Assembly (NCBI RefSeq): GCF_014897585.1
Contig: NZ_JABUXW010000014.1
Location: 1-64,000, forward strand
Source of the DNA: Brachybacterium tyrofermentans
Lineage (GTDB): Bacteria; Actinomycetota; Actinomycetes; Actinomycetales; Dermabacteraceae
Direction: 5' to 3'
DNA: 64,000 nt
Position numbers and translations under genes: made by a program. Below the pieces are notes generated by a model, which saw nothing but the letters and a program-made list of their open reading frames with translations, did not search any database and had not been told where the DNA came from. Positions 44,822-53,635 of this stretch are shown here, in pieces (within the stretch, counting starts at the first letter, position 1; each line of letters starts with the position of its first letter).

Positions 44822-46201
44822 TCAGCTCACGCGCTCGGCGCGAGCCTGCTCGCGCTCAAGGCGCTTGGCCTTCTTGGTCGCGCGGACCCTCTCCTCCTCG
44901 GCGACGGTGATGACGTTGCCGTTGGGATCGGTCGCGACCGTGCCGTCCTCCCGGGTGACGAGCAGGCCGTCGGGCTGCTCATCGGACCGCTCTCCCCGCT
45001 CGTTGAAGCGCACCCGCTGCGCATGGACCGCGTGGGCGTCGGACAGCAGCTCTGTCACGTTGCGCTCAGAGACCACCAGGTCCTGGAACTTCGCAGGGAG
45101 CCCCTCGATGATCCGCTCGTGCTCGAGCATCCGCTCGTACATCTCATCGCGCCGGCTCTCGAAGCTCTCGTAGGTCATCTCCTGGTAGGCGACGGCCTCG
45201 CGATGCGCGTTGTTGACCGCGGCCTGCGCGCGTCCCTTGGGGGACACCAGGGAGATGAGGACGGTCACCGCGAGGGTCACGATGATGACGCTCAGGGAGA
45301 GGCCCGTGGTGACCTCGGGGACGTTCAGCGGCTCGCCGCCGTTGAGGAACGGGAGCTCGTTCTCGTGCAGGGCGTGCAGCACGAGCTTCACGCCGATGAA
45401 GCCGAGGATGATCGAGAGCCCGTAGGAGAGGTAGACGAGGCGGTCGAGCAGTCCGTCGATGAGGAAGTACAGCTGGCGCAGTCCGAGCAGCGAGAAGGCC
45501 GTCGCGGTGAACACGATGAAGGTGTTCTGGGTCAGGCCGAAGATCGCCGGGATCGAGTCCAGGGCGAACAGCAGGTCGGTGCCGCCGATGGCGATCATGA
45601 CCAGCAGCATCGGCGTGAGGACGCGCTTGCCGTTCTCGATCGTGAAGAGCCTGTCGCCGTCGAAGTCATCGCTCGCCGGAAGGACCGCCTTGATCAGGCG
45701 CACGAAGAGGCTGTCCTTCTTCTCCTTCTCCGGATCGTCGGGCTTGAGCTCGCCGAGGATCATCTTCACCGCGGTGTACAGCAGGATCGCGCCGAAGATG
45801 TAGAAGGCGAAGGAGAGGCGATCGATCGCGACCGCACCGATCGCGATCATGCCCGAGCGGGCGATGATCGCGAAGGTGATTCCGAACAGCAACACCTTCT
45901 GCTGGTCCTCGCGCGGCACGGCGAAGGCGCCGATGATCACGAGGAACACGAAGAGGTTGTCGATCGAGAGGGCCTTCTCGGTGACATACCCGGCGAAGTA
46001 CTCGGTGCCCATGTCGGCGCCGCCGAACACCAGCACGGCCGCGCCGAACAGCAGGGCGATGCCGACGTAGACCCCCGACCAGACCGCGGCCTCGCGGATC
46101 GTGGGGATGTGCGCCTTGCGCACATGGAAGATGTAGTCGAAAGCCAGGAGGCCGACGATCAGGATGATCGTCAGGATCCAGACGAGAGGTGGTACGGACA
46201 T
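44822..46201 (-). CDS. TerC-family integral membrane protein
   Basis: A 459-residue protein with nine or so helices. The ATG at 46201 has GGAAGG upstream. Two motif repeats each carry metal-binding acids: EKALSIDNLFVFLVI and GGTDLLFALDSIPAIFG. The last ~140 residues are a charged cytoplasmic tail not present in short TerC proteins. Some TerC proteins (Alx, MeeF/MeeY type) export Mn2+ and metallate secreted proteins. The leader RNA looks like a Mn2+-sensing yybP-ykoY element, which supports manganese as the substrate here. Confidence 0.88.
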   Translation of the reverse strand: MSVPPLVWILTIILIVGLLAFDYIFHVRKAHIPTIREAAVWSGVYVGIALLFGAAVLVFGGADMGTEYFAGYVTEKALSIDNLFVFLVIIGAFAVPREDQQKVLLFGITFAIIARSGMIAIGAVAIDRLSFAFYIFGAILLYTAVKMILGELKPDDPEKEKKDSLFVRLIKAVLPASDDFDGDRLFTIENGKRVLTPMLLVMIAIGGTDLLFALDSIPAIFGLTQNTFIVFTATAFSLLGLRQLYFLIDGLLDRLVYLSYGLSIILGFIGVKLVLHALHENELPFLNGGEPLNVPEVTTGLSLSVIIVTLAVTVLISLVSPKGRAQAAVNNAHREAVAYQEMTYESFESRRDEMYERMLEHERIIEGLPAKFQDLVVSERNVTELLSDAHAVHAQRVRFNERGERSDEQPDGLLVTREDGTVATDPNGNVITVAEEERVRATKKAKRLEREQARAERVS

Positions 46202-46230
46202 GAAGCTGCCTTCCGGGTCGTGTGACTGAC

Positions 46231-46332
46231 CCGGGTCTCTCCACCCGTCGAGGTTCTCGACGGGCCGCTGCGCCCGGAGTGCCTGTGGAGGCCCTCGTGA
46301 TGACGTGCGCTGCGTGGCGGATACTCCCCCGT
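46231..46332 (-). promoter_or_regulatory. Probable yybP-ykoY manganese riboswitch
   Basis: In the terC leader, read on the minus strand, GGGGGAGTAT (46330-46321) opens the element, ACGTCATCACGAG follows (about 46306-46294) and GAGAGACCCGG closes it (about 46241-46231). The GGGGAGUA start, GUCAUCA core and GAGACC end in this order are the hallmarks of yybP-ykoY RNAs. The gene behind it is of the TerC type commonly controlled by them. I have not folded it computationally. Confidence 0.65.
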
Positions 46333-46520
46333 TGCCTAGTTGAAGTTTACAGAGATATCTGAGGAAAGCCCGAGAATCCTGGGGGAGGAGCGTTCAGGCT
46401 CACCCCCGGATCCTCGGACTCTCCTGTGTCGTGCCGTCCTGCAGTGCAGTGCACTGACGTGCAGTGCACTGACGTGCAGTGCACCGACGTGCAGCGCACT
46501 GCAGCGGCGCGGTGCTGGCC
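46333..46520. other. terC promoter zone and palindromic repeat
   Basis: The A/T-rich GTTGAAGTTTACAGAGATAT (about 46339-46358) is the likely terC promoter, read on the minus strand. The rest holds the 15 bp tandem repeat at 46444-46503. No gene seen. Confidence 0.5.
46444..46503. repeat. 15 bp palindromic tandem repeat x4
   Basis: Four exact-length units of GTGCAGTGCACTGAC (46444, 46459, 46474, 46489). The third has one and the fourth three changes. Each unit contains the palindrome CAGTGCACTG, so the array can form a series of small hairpins. It begins 18 bp after the stop of the gene at 46521 on the minus strand. Confidence 0.92.
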
Positions 46521-46856
46521 TCAGCGTTCCTCGCGCTTCTCGACCTCGACCTCCAGCTCGGCCTTGTCCATCGACGACCGGCCCTCGACGCCGTGACGCT
46601 TGGCGTCCTGGTAGAGCTGGTCCTTGGTGCGGCCCTGCGGTCCCGAGTGGGAGTGCTCTCCGCCGCGCTCGGCCGGGGACTTGTCCTCGGTCGACGTGCG
46701 GCTGGCCTCTTCGGACTCGCCCTCCTGGGCGCGGGTCTTGTTCACAGTGCGGGCCGCGATCTCCTCGGCCTCCGCCTCCGAGCGGCCCTTGTCCTCCAGG
46801 CCCTCCTTGACGTGCTCGTACTGGCGTTCCCGCTTGTCGTTCCATGCGTCGGGCAT
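46521..46856 (-). CDS. Conserved basic protein with Rho-N-like C-terminus
   Basis: A 111-residue charged protein. Of two adjacent ATGs, 46856 gives the better spacing from AAGGAGC. The N-terminal half (AWNDKRERQYEHVKEGLEDKG; EEIAARTVNKTRAQEG) and the C-terminal half (GPQGRTKDQLYQDAKRHGVEGRSSMDKAELE) match a small protein widely found in actinobacteria. It is often called plasmid-stabilisation or Rho-N-domain protein, the second part resembling a SAP/Rho-N nucleic-acid-binding fold. Stress-linked DNA or RNA binding is a guess. Confidence 0.75.
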   Translation of the reverse strand: MPDAWNDKRERQYEHVKEGLEDKGRSEAEAEEIAARTVNKTRAQEGESEEASRTSTEDKSPAERGGEHSHSGPQGRTKDQLYQDAKRHGVEGRSSMDKAELEVEVEKREER

Positions 46857-46944
46857 CATCTGCTCCTTGTCGCCGGGTGCTCCGTGGGTCGGGTGCTCCG
46901 GGGGTGGGGTGGTTGCGGGGCCTATCAGGCGCCTCGTGCCACCC

Positions 46945-48048
46945 TCATTCCCGCCGGGAGTCTCCGGTCATGCTGCCGATGCTGTTGGACGGGGTGCTGC
47001 CGTCGCGCCAGCGCAGCAGGGCGCCGACGCCTTCGGGGATCCCCTCGGCATCCTCCGGGAGAGCGGCGACCGCAGCGTCGGTGAGCAGTGCTGTGCGCAG
47101 CAGAACCTCGATGCTCGGGGGAGCGTGCCCGCTGACGAACACGAGCTCATCGACCTGCCCGCGGTCCAGCGCCTGGGCCACCTCGTCAGATCCACCGACG
47201 GAGGCGCCATCACGGGCCTGGCTCTCGCGGAAGCGGTCCGCGAGGTCCTGCAGGCGGGTGGCGACGAACTCCTCGGCGGTGCGCACCAGCTCTGTGCGGA
47301 ACGGTCCCTGGTCGAAGGCGACGCCTCGGGTTCCGCCCTGGACCTCGATCACACGGTCGCGGGTCTCGCGACCCAGGGCGTCCTTGAGCAGACCCATGGC
47401 GCGCACGTCTCCGCTCAGCATCAGCATGTCGGGGCAGCGCTCGCGCACGATGCGCTCAACCGTCGCGGCGACGGCCTCCGCATTGCGTTCCCACGAGTCC
47501 TCGACCCGTGCCTCGATGCTGCTGCCCCGCCAGCCGTGCTGGGCTCCGCCCGGGCGTGCCTTGTGCAGTTCGTCGTGGCCGCCCTCGACGTGGGCATCCG
47601 CGCCCAGATCGTTGGGGCCACGGGCGATCGACGGGTTCTCGGGGGCGCGCAGATGCAGGTCCGCGCCGGCGCGGTCCACGACGACGAGCAGCTGGCTGAC
47701 CGCATACGGGGTGAGCTGCAGCAGCGGGAGCAGCTGGGGATGGTCGCCGCGGTGAGCCGATTCCTGCAGAGGCGGGACCGGCAGCACCCGGTCCACGAGG
47801 ATCTCGGTGTCCGTCGCGAGGATCGTGCGGCCGTTCCTCCCACCGATCGGGGAGGGACTCAGCACCGTCTCCTCGATCTGTTCCAGGAGATCCGCGGGCG
47901 CGCCGTCGGCCGAGAGGCCGGAACGCATCCGGGCCCACCGTGCCTCCAGCTCGCCGGCGGCGTGCGGATCCGTCCGGGTCGTGTCCAGGTGGACCGAGGT
48001 GATCGGACCGGTGGTTTCGAGGGCCGGCTTCAGCCAGGGCAGTTTCAC
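46945..48048 (-). CDS. baeRF/Rv2629-like release-factor-fold protein
   Basis: A 367-residue protein with the layout of bacterial eRF1-domain-1-like proteins such as mycobacterial Rv2629. The N-terminal part is SVHLDTTRTDPHAAGELEARW and the middle is QLLVVVDRAGADLHLRAP. The C-terminal part is CPDMLMLSGDVRAMGLLKDALG then VDELVFVSGHAPPS. Relatives are proposed to act on stalled or hibernating ribosomes or in hypoxia response. The start ATG lies at 48048 with AGGAGG nearby on the minus strand. Function is inferred from family only. Confidence 0.78.
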   Translation of the reverse strand: MKLPWLKPALETTGPITSVHLDTTRTDPHAAGELEARWARMRSGLSADGAPADLLEQIEETVLSPSPIGGRNGRTILATDTEILVDRVLPVPPLQESAHRGDHPQLLPLLQLTPYAVSQLLVVVDRAGADLHLRAPENPSIARGPNDLGADAHVEGGHDELHKARPGGAQHGWRGSSIEARVEDSWERNAEAVAATVERIVRERCPDMLMLSGDVRAMGLLKDALGRETRDRVIEVQGGTRGVAFDQGPFRTELVRTAEEFVATRLQDLADRFRESQARDGASVGGSDEVAQALDRGQVDELVFVSGHAPPSIEVLLRTALLTDAAVAALPEDAEGIPEGVGALLRWRDGSTPSNSIGSMTGDSRRE

Positions 48049-48205
48049 GAATGACCTCCTGCGTGCTCGACGTGCGGCGGGACCGAGCTCCCAGCTCGGC
48101 CTCAGTGCACCGCGTGGGTCAGCTCACCTTTCCACGCGGACGGGGCCGCCGCAAGGAAATGGCGGAACAGGTGAGGTGCAGGCGGCGTTCTCCCGTCCGA
48201 GCCCC

Positions 48206-49195
48206 TCAGGTGTTCCGTACCTCCTCGCGCAGCAGCCCACCCAGGTAGCGGGCGATCTGTCGGGCCGCGGGGAGCTCGAGCCCCTCTTCGACCTCGGGGT
48301 TGTAGTTGGTGTTGGTGTTGATGTCGTACGTGACGGTGCGACCATCGACCGTGGTCATGAACTCGATGCCGGCGATCTCGATGCCGAGGTCCGCGAGCAG
48401 CGAGCGGTACCGGCGGATCAGCGGGTCCTCGCCCGTGATCTCGGGCCGGATCCGGAACATCGGCTCGGGGGCTGCGCCGGAGCGCGCCCCGTCATCGGCG
48501 CCTGCGCTGGTGCCCGGCAGTGCGCAGGCTTCGGCCGGGCACAGCTCGAAGCCGCCGGCGGAGGTGTCCACACGCACCGCATACACGAACTCGCCGCCCA
48601 CGAACTCCGCACGAGTGACGGACGGCTCGGTGGCGACCAGGAGCTCCTGGAGCAGGGTGATCCCGTCGGCCGCCTCCTCGAAGTCGTCACCGCGCACGTA
48701 GGCGTCGAAGGACTCGTGGTCGTCGAAGCGGCGCACCCCGAGTCCCTTGCCGCCCTGGTTGTGCTTGGTGATGAAGGGGGCCTCGATGCCCTTCGCCGAG
48801 TCGATGAGGCCGTCGCGCCCGAAGACCGCCACGGTGCGCGGCACATCGAACCCTGCCCGACGCAGGGCCGCGTGCTGGATGACCTTGCTGACCTCGAGGT
48901 CGGCGACGTGCTGGCCGCCCACGACGCGTCGGCCCCAGGAGGCGGCCCACGCGGTGATCGAGCGTGCTGCGTCCTTCGCGAGGGGAGCGTCCCGGGTGTG
49001 CGAGGAGGCGCTGAGCCGGGACCAGATCACGCCCGCCGGCGGCTCGGCATCGAGATCCAGGGTGCCGGTGCCGAGCGGCCACTCCACGAGCGGGACACCC
49101 TCGGCCTCGAAGGCGCGTCGGAACGGCGGGATCCACTCCGGGTTGTCATGCAGGACGTGCACGGCAGGGGTGTCGTGCGGGGCAGTGATAGACAT
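48206..49195 (-). CDS. ATP-grasp (RimK-like) ligase
   Basis: A 329-residue enzyme. The ATG at 49195 has AAGGA upstream; an earlier ATG at 49216 lacks one. The ATP-grasp core is visible: APFITKHNQGGKGLGVRRF (ATP-binding lysine and glycine loop), TLLQELL, and the Mg2+-binding end GIEFMTTVDGRTVTYDINTNTNYNPEVE. It should join a carboxylate to an amine or thiol, as RimK-like alpha-L-glutamate ligases do. No partner gene tells the substrate. Confidence 0.83.
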   Translation of the reverse strand: MSITAPHDTPAVHVLHDNPEWIPPFRRAFEAEGVPLVEWPLGTGTLDLDAEPPAGVIWSRLSASSHTRDAPLAKDAARSITAWAASWGRRVVGGQHVADLEVSKVIQHAALRRAGFDVPRTVAVFGRDGLIDSAKGIEAPFITKHNQGGKGLGVRRFDDHESFDAYVRGDDFEEAADGITLLQELLVATEPSVTRAEFVGGEFVYAVRVDTSAGGFELCPAEACALPGTSAGADDGARSGAAPEPMFRIRPEITGEDPLIRRYRSLLADLGIEIAGIEFMTTVDGRTVTYDINTNTNYNPEVEEGLELPAARQIARYLGGLLREEVRNT

Positions 49196-49328
49196 CAGTT
49201 TTCCTTGGATCCGCAATAAGTGGGCCTGTCAGTCTAGTCGCCTGCGGAGTCGATCGACGGAAGAGGGGCGGCGGAGGCCCGGACGCGCCGGGGTGTCGGG
49301 CCGTCCGCCGTCGGGATGCGGCAGATCC

Positions 49329-50687
49329 TCAGACGCCGACGCCGGAGAAAGCGCCCCGGAAGCGCGCTGCGGGGTGCGCCGCGGGCAGCGTGTCCGTGCC
49401 GGTGAGCTGGCTGCGCAGGGTGCCTCCCTGCTCCGGCAGGCGCCCGCGCTCCCGGAGGATCGGCGAGACCAGCTCGGCGAAGTCCGAGACCGTGTCATAG
49501 GAGTGGTACTGGCGCAGGTTGATGCCGTCGATCCCGTCGACGTCGAGCCAGTGCTCGATCGCATCGGCCACCACCTCCGGCGTCCCCGCCACGAAGAAGC
49601 GGTCCTGCCAGGCCTCGTCGACGGCGTCGAGGAGCTCTCCGATGGTGGATGCCCCGCCCTTGCGGCCCACCGGGGTGTCGGCGGGCAGGCCCTCGATCTC
49701 GAGCGCCTCGGCGATCGTGCGCTCCCGCGGATGGTCCAGGGCGCGGATCGGCACCGACTGGTGCACCAGCATCCCCTCGGTGGAGCGGTGCTCCTGGTAC
49801 TGCGCGAGCTTCGCGTCGACCTCGGCCTGGGTGCGTCCCGTGATCACGGCGGCCTGCACGACGAACTTCGGATCGGACGGATCGCGGCCGGCCTCCTCCG
49901 CGGCCGCCCGTACGGCGGGGACGGTCCTCTCCAGCAGCGGGCCGTGGGTGAAGACGACCTCGGCGTTCTGCCCCGCCCGGATCGCGCCGGCGGGCGACGC
50001 CGTGGCGAGGATCAGGGTGGGGGTGCGCTGCGGGGAGGGCTCGGAGAGGTGAGGGCCGGCGACCGAGAAGTTCGGCCCCGCGTGGTCGATGCGATGCACC
50101 TTCGAGGGGTCGGCGTAGATGCTGTTCTCCGCGTCGCGCACCACGGCGCCGTCGTCCCAGGAGCCCTCCCACAGCTTGTAGAGGACCTCGAGGTACTCAT
50201 CGGCGATCTCATAGCGCTGGTCGTGCTCGATCTCCTCGGCGAGCCCGAAGTTCCGGGCGGCATTGGGGAGATAGGAGGTGACGATGTTCCACCCCACGCG
50301 GCCTCCGGTGAGGTGGTCGAGCGTGGACATCCGCCTCGCGAAGGAGAAGGGCGGTTCATAGCTGGTGGAGAAGGTGATCCCGAAGCCGAGGCGCTCGGTG
50401 ACCGCGGCCATCGCCGGGACCACCATCATCGGATCGTTGTTGGGGATCTGCAGGCCTTCCCGCAGAGCGGTCTCCGCGGAGCCCCCGTACACGTCATAGG
50501 CGCCCACGACGTCGGCCAGGAAGATCGCGGTGAACCCGCCCTCCTCCGCACGGCGCGCGAGCTCGGTCCAATAGGCCACGTCGGTGTAGCGGTGCCGGTT
50601 GTTCCCGGGCAGCCGCCAGAGGCCATGGGTGATGTGGCCGACGCAGTTCATCTCGAACAGGTTGAGGATCAGCGGTTTGGGGGCCAC
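49329..50687 (-). CDS. LLM-class FMNH2-dependent monooxygenase (NtaA/SnaA/DszA type)
   Basis: A 452-residue TIM-barrel flavin monooxygenase. The GTG at 50687 has GGAG upstream and starts with the family's KPLILNLFEMNCVGH. Other signatures are GGFTAIFLADVVGAYDVYGG, LTGGRVGWNIVTSY and DQRYEIADEYLEVLYKLWEGSWDDGAV. Members use reduced FMN from a separate reductase to oxygenate organosulfur or aminocarboxylate compounds. It is divergent from an ABC importer operon ending in a DszC/SfnB-like gene, the standard make-up of organosulfur use clusters. No flavin reductase gene is seen in the cluster. Confidence 0.9.
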   Translation of the reverse strand: MAPKPLILNLFEMNCVGHITHGLWRLPGNNRHRYTDVAYWTELARRAEEGGFTAIFLADVVGAYDVYGGSAETALREGLQIPNNDPMMVVPAMAAVTERLGFGITFSTSYEPPFSFARRMSTLDHLTGGRVGWNIVTSYLPNAARNFGLAEEIEHDQRYEIADEYLEVLYKLWEGSWDDGAVVRDAENSIYADPSKVHRIDHAGPNFSVAGPHLSEPSPQRTPTLILATASPAGAIRAGQNAEVVFTHGPLLERTVPAVRAAAEEAGRDPSDPKFVVQAAVITGRTQAEVDAKLAQYQEHRSTEGMLVHQSVPIRALDHPRERTIAEALEIEGLPADTPVGRKGGASTIGELLDAVDEAWQDRFFVAGTPEVVADAIEHWLDVDGIDGINLRQYHSYDTVSDFAELVSPILRERGRLPEQGGTLRSQLTGTDTLPAAHPAARFRGAFSGVGV

Positions 50688-50892
50688 GGGAACTCCGATC
50701 GTGGGGGCGGTGATGGCACTGCGCACGATCCGTGCTCGGGGCGCTGTCGCGCATCTCCTGTGAACCACCGTGACGCCCCGCTGTCGTGCGGTCCATGCCG
50801 CCGACCCGCACGTTCGCGAGCCGTCACAAAACTTTCACCCCTCCTTATCTGACCTTATGTTCCGTGGTGACCCATCGACCGAGGAGACGACC
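50688..50892. promoter_or_regulatory. Divergent promoter region of oxygenase and ABC importer
   Basis: A 205 bp region between divergent genes. The A/T-rich CACAAAACTTTCACC then CTTATCTGACCTTATGTTCC (about 50824-50872) is the likely importer promoter, TATGTT being a -10-like hexamer. A common regulator site would be expected here; I could not pick a clear inverted repeat. Confidence 0.45.
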
Positions 50893-52548
50893 GTGCGACG
50901 ACGATCCCTGGCAGCTGCTGCCGCCACCGCCTGCGCGAGCATGCTGCTGGCCGGCTGTGGAACGGCCGACCCCGCGGCCGCGCTGCCGGCCGGGACGAAG
51001 GAGGGCGGGGAGCTGGTCTACGCCACCGACCGCGAACCGACCTGCCTGGACCCCCACAACACCGGGGACATGCCGCAGACGTACATCGCCCGCCAGTACC
51101 TCGACTCGCTGGTCTCGATGCAGGAGGACGGCTCGGTGGTGCCCTGGCTCGCGGACTCCTGGGAGATCTCCGCGGACGGGCTCACCTACGACTTCACCCT
51201 CAAGGAGGGCGTCGAGTTCACGGACGGGGAGCCCTTCGACGCCTCTGCGGTGGTCGCGAACTTCGAACAGATCATGGATCCCGCGACCCAGTCGTCCACC
51301 GATCTGCTGTACCTCTCGCCCTACTTCGACTCCGCCGAAGCCGTCTCGGAGCACGTGGTGCGGATCCACCTCAAGCGACCCTACTCACCGCTTCTCACCG
51401 TCCTCTCCCAGGCGTTCTTCGGGATGGAGTCCCCGACGGCGATGGCGCGGGGCCTCGAGGAGAACTGCCAGTCCCCGGTCGGGACCGGCCCGTTCATCGT
51501 CACCGAGTGGAAGCGCGGACGGGAGGTCGTGATGGTCCGCAACGAGCACTACACCTCCGCCCCGGCCGACGCGAAGCACCAGGGCCCCGCCTATCTGGAG
51601 AAGCTCACCTGGCGGTTCCTCAAGGACAACACCGCACGGTTCGGTGCGCTGCAGTCCGGCCGGGCCCACGCGATCTTCAACGTGCCGCCCGAATCGGTGC
51701 CCGCCGCGACGGCGGATCCCACGATCAGCACCGAAGATTTCGTCCACTCCGGAGTGCCGTTCTCCCTCGACCTCAACACCACCGGCCCGGCGCTGTCCGA
51801 CATCCGCGTGCGCCGGGCCATCGTGCACGCCTCCGACGCGCCGGGCATCGTCGAGAGCGCCTATGCGGGCGTGTTCCCGTACGAGGGGAACTCGATCTCC
51901 ACGGGCACCCCCGCGTACGACGAGCGGTTCCACGAGCCCTACCCCTACGACGAGGCCGCTGCCGAGGCTCTGCTGGACGAGGCAGGCTGGACCGGCCGTG
52001 ACGACGAGGGGTACCGCACGAAGGACGGACAGACCCTGTCGCTGCGGTTCCCCTACAACTCCGACCCCGGCGAGACCCCGCCGGCGGACCTCACCATCTA
52101 CCAGAACTTCCAGGCCATGCAGAAGCGCGTCGGGGTGAAGGTCGAGCTCGTCCCCACCGATGCCTCCACCATGACGGCGCTCAAGAAGGATCCGACGCAG
52201 TACGACATCCAGGGCCGCTACTGGAACAGCCCCACCCCCAACGTCATGTACATCAAGTACTCCCAGGAGACCCTCGATCTCGGCAACGGCCAGAACGTGT
52301 CCCGGGCCTCGGACGAGGAGCTCGACGCGACGTTGCTCGAGGCCGCCGCCACCACGGACCCGGACCAGCAGGACGCCCTCTACTCGGCGGCCCAGGAGCG
52401 CCTGACCGCCCAGGCCTGGCACATCCCGCTGTACCCGGTCCAGACCCGCCTGGCCACGCGATCCGACCTCGTCGAGGACATCTGGATCGAACCGAGCGAG
52501 GGCGAGCCCGTCCTCCACGACGCCTATCTGCTCCGCGAAGGGCTCTGA
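50893..52548 (+). CDS. Peptide/nickel-type ABC substrate-binding lipoprotein
   Basis: A 551-residue SBP family 5 protein. The GTG at 50893 has GAGGAG seven bases upstream; the frame's earlier ATG at 50770 is upstream of the promoter. Signal and lipobox are SMLLAGC. The body has the family pattern GGELVYATDREPTCLDPHNT and GTGPFIVTEWKRGREVVMVRN. It captures the cargo outside the membrane for the permeases encoded immediately downstream. In this setting the cargo may be an organosulfur compound rather than a peptide. Confidence 0.93.
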   Translation: MRRRSLAAAAATACASMLLAGCGTADPAAALPAGTKEGGELVYATDREPTCLDPHNTGDMPQTYIARQYLDSLVSMQEDGSVVPWLADSWEISADGLTYDFTLKEGVEFTDGEPFDASAVVANFEQIMDPATQSSTDLLYLSPYFDSAEAVSEHVVRIHLKRPYSPLLTVLSQAFFGMESPTAMARGLEENCQSPVGTGPFIVTEWKRGREVVMVRNEHYTSAPADAKHQGPAYLEKLTWRFLKDNTARFGALQSGRAHAIFNVPPESVPAATADPTISTEDFVHSGVPFSLDLNTTGPALSDIRVRRAIVHASDAPGIVESAYAGVFPYEGNSISTGTPAYDERFHEPYPYDEAAAEALLDEAGWTGRDDEGYRTKDGQTLSLRFPYNSDPGETPPADLTIYQNFQAMQKRVGVKVELVPTDASTMTALKKDPTQYDIQGRYWNSPTPNVMYIKYSQETLDLGNGQNVSRASDEELDATLLEAAATTDPDQQDALYSAAQERLTAQAWHIPLYPVQTRLATRSDLVEDIWIEPSEGEPVLHDAYLLREGL

Positions 52549-52549
52549 G

Positions 52550-53635
52550 ATGACTGTGAAGACTCTCGACAGCGCGCCGGACCCGACCGCGGTCGGGGCG
52601 GTCCCTGCGGCCACCCCCGGGACTGCCCACGGGGCGGCCCCCGAGGTGATCCCTCCCAGCGGCTCCCTCCAGCCCTCACCCGCCCGGTGGCGGGCTCTGG
52701 CCCGCCGTGCCGCCGCTCAGCTGGGCTCGGCGATCCTCCTGCTGTGGGCGGTCGCGACGATCGTGTTCTTCCTCCAGCACATGGTCCCCGGCGATCCCGC
52801 GCTCGCCATCCTCGGCGGGGCCTCGGCGAACCCTCCGCAGGAGACGGTCCAGGCGGTCCGTGAGCAGTACGGCTTCGACCAGCCGATCCTCGTGCAGTAC
52901 GTCGCCTTCCTGGGCGGCCTGCTGCACCTCGACATCGGCGAGTCCTACACGATGAAGGAGTCGGTGCTCGCCGTGATCGGCGAGCAGATCGTCCCCACTC
53001 TCCAGCTCACCGCCACCGCGCTGCTGATCGCCTGGGGGATCGCCCTGGCGCTGACGCTGGCCAGCGCGGGCCGCTCGGGCCTCGTGGGCAGGATCGGCTC
53101 GGCGATCGAGGTCGTCTTCGCGGCGCTGCCCCACTTCTGGCTGGGCGTCGTGCTCCTCGTGGTCTTCGCCGTGGTGCTGCAGTGGCTGCCGGTCGTGGAC
53201 GGCGGACCGCTCGGCCTGATCCTCCCGTCGCTGACCCTCGGCATCCCGCTGGGCGGGTTCCTCGCCCAGGTCACGCGCGACGAGTTCGATGCCGCGCTGC
53301 GCGAGCCCTTCGTGCTCTCGGCCCGCTCCCGGGGCGCGACGCTGCACGACGTGCGGTGGCGCCATGTCCTGCGGCACGCGGCCCTGCCCGGCATCGCGCT
53401 GTCGGGATGGGGGCTCGGATCGCTGATCTCCGGCGCCGTCGTCGTCGAGGTGATCTTCTCCCGGCAGGGCATCGGCCAGGTGCTGGTCAGCGCGGTCACC
53501 GCGCAGGACCTACCGCTCGTGGTCGGGGTGACGTTCGTGGTCGCCCTGGTCTACGTGGTCGCCAACCTCCTCACGGATCTCGCCTATGTCGCAGTCGACC
53601 CCCGGCTGCGCACCTCGATCGGACGTGCCTCATGA
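52550..53635 (+). CDS. ABC transporter permease, DppB type
   Basis: A 361-residue permease with six helices after a ~55-residue Pro/Ala-rich cytoplasmic extension. Its ATG is one base after the binding-protein stop. The coupling-helix (EAA) region is FVLSARSRGATLHDVRWRHVLRHAALPGI. MVPGDPALAILGG is the usual DppB periplasmic motif. It pairs with the next permease. Confidence 0.93.
   Translation: MTVKTLDSAPDPTAVGAVPAATPGTAHGAAPEVIPPSGSLQPSPARWRALARRAAAQLGSAILLLWAVATIVFFLQHMVPGDPALAILGGASANPPQETVQAVREQYGFDQPILVQYVAFLGGLLHLDIGESYTMKESVLAVIGEQIVPTLQLTATALLIAWGIALALTLASAGRSGLVGRIGSAIEVVFAALPHFWLGVVLLVVFAVVLQWLPVVDGGPLGLILPSLTLGIPLGGFLAQVTRDEFDAALREPFVLSARSRGATLHDVRWRHVLRHAALPGIALSGWGLGSLISGAVVVEVIFSRQGIGQVLVSAVTAQDLPLVVGVTFVVALVYVVANLLTDLAYVAVDPRLRTSIGRAS

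Noticed and set aside
53182..53631. N-terminal extension of the DppC-type permease.
   Set aside because: It would lie wholly inside the preceding permease gene. The ATG at 53632 makes a standard ATGA overlap and gives normal length.
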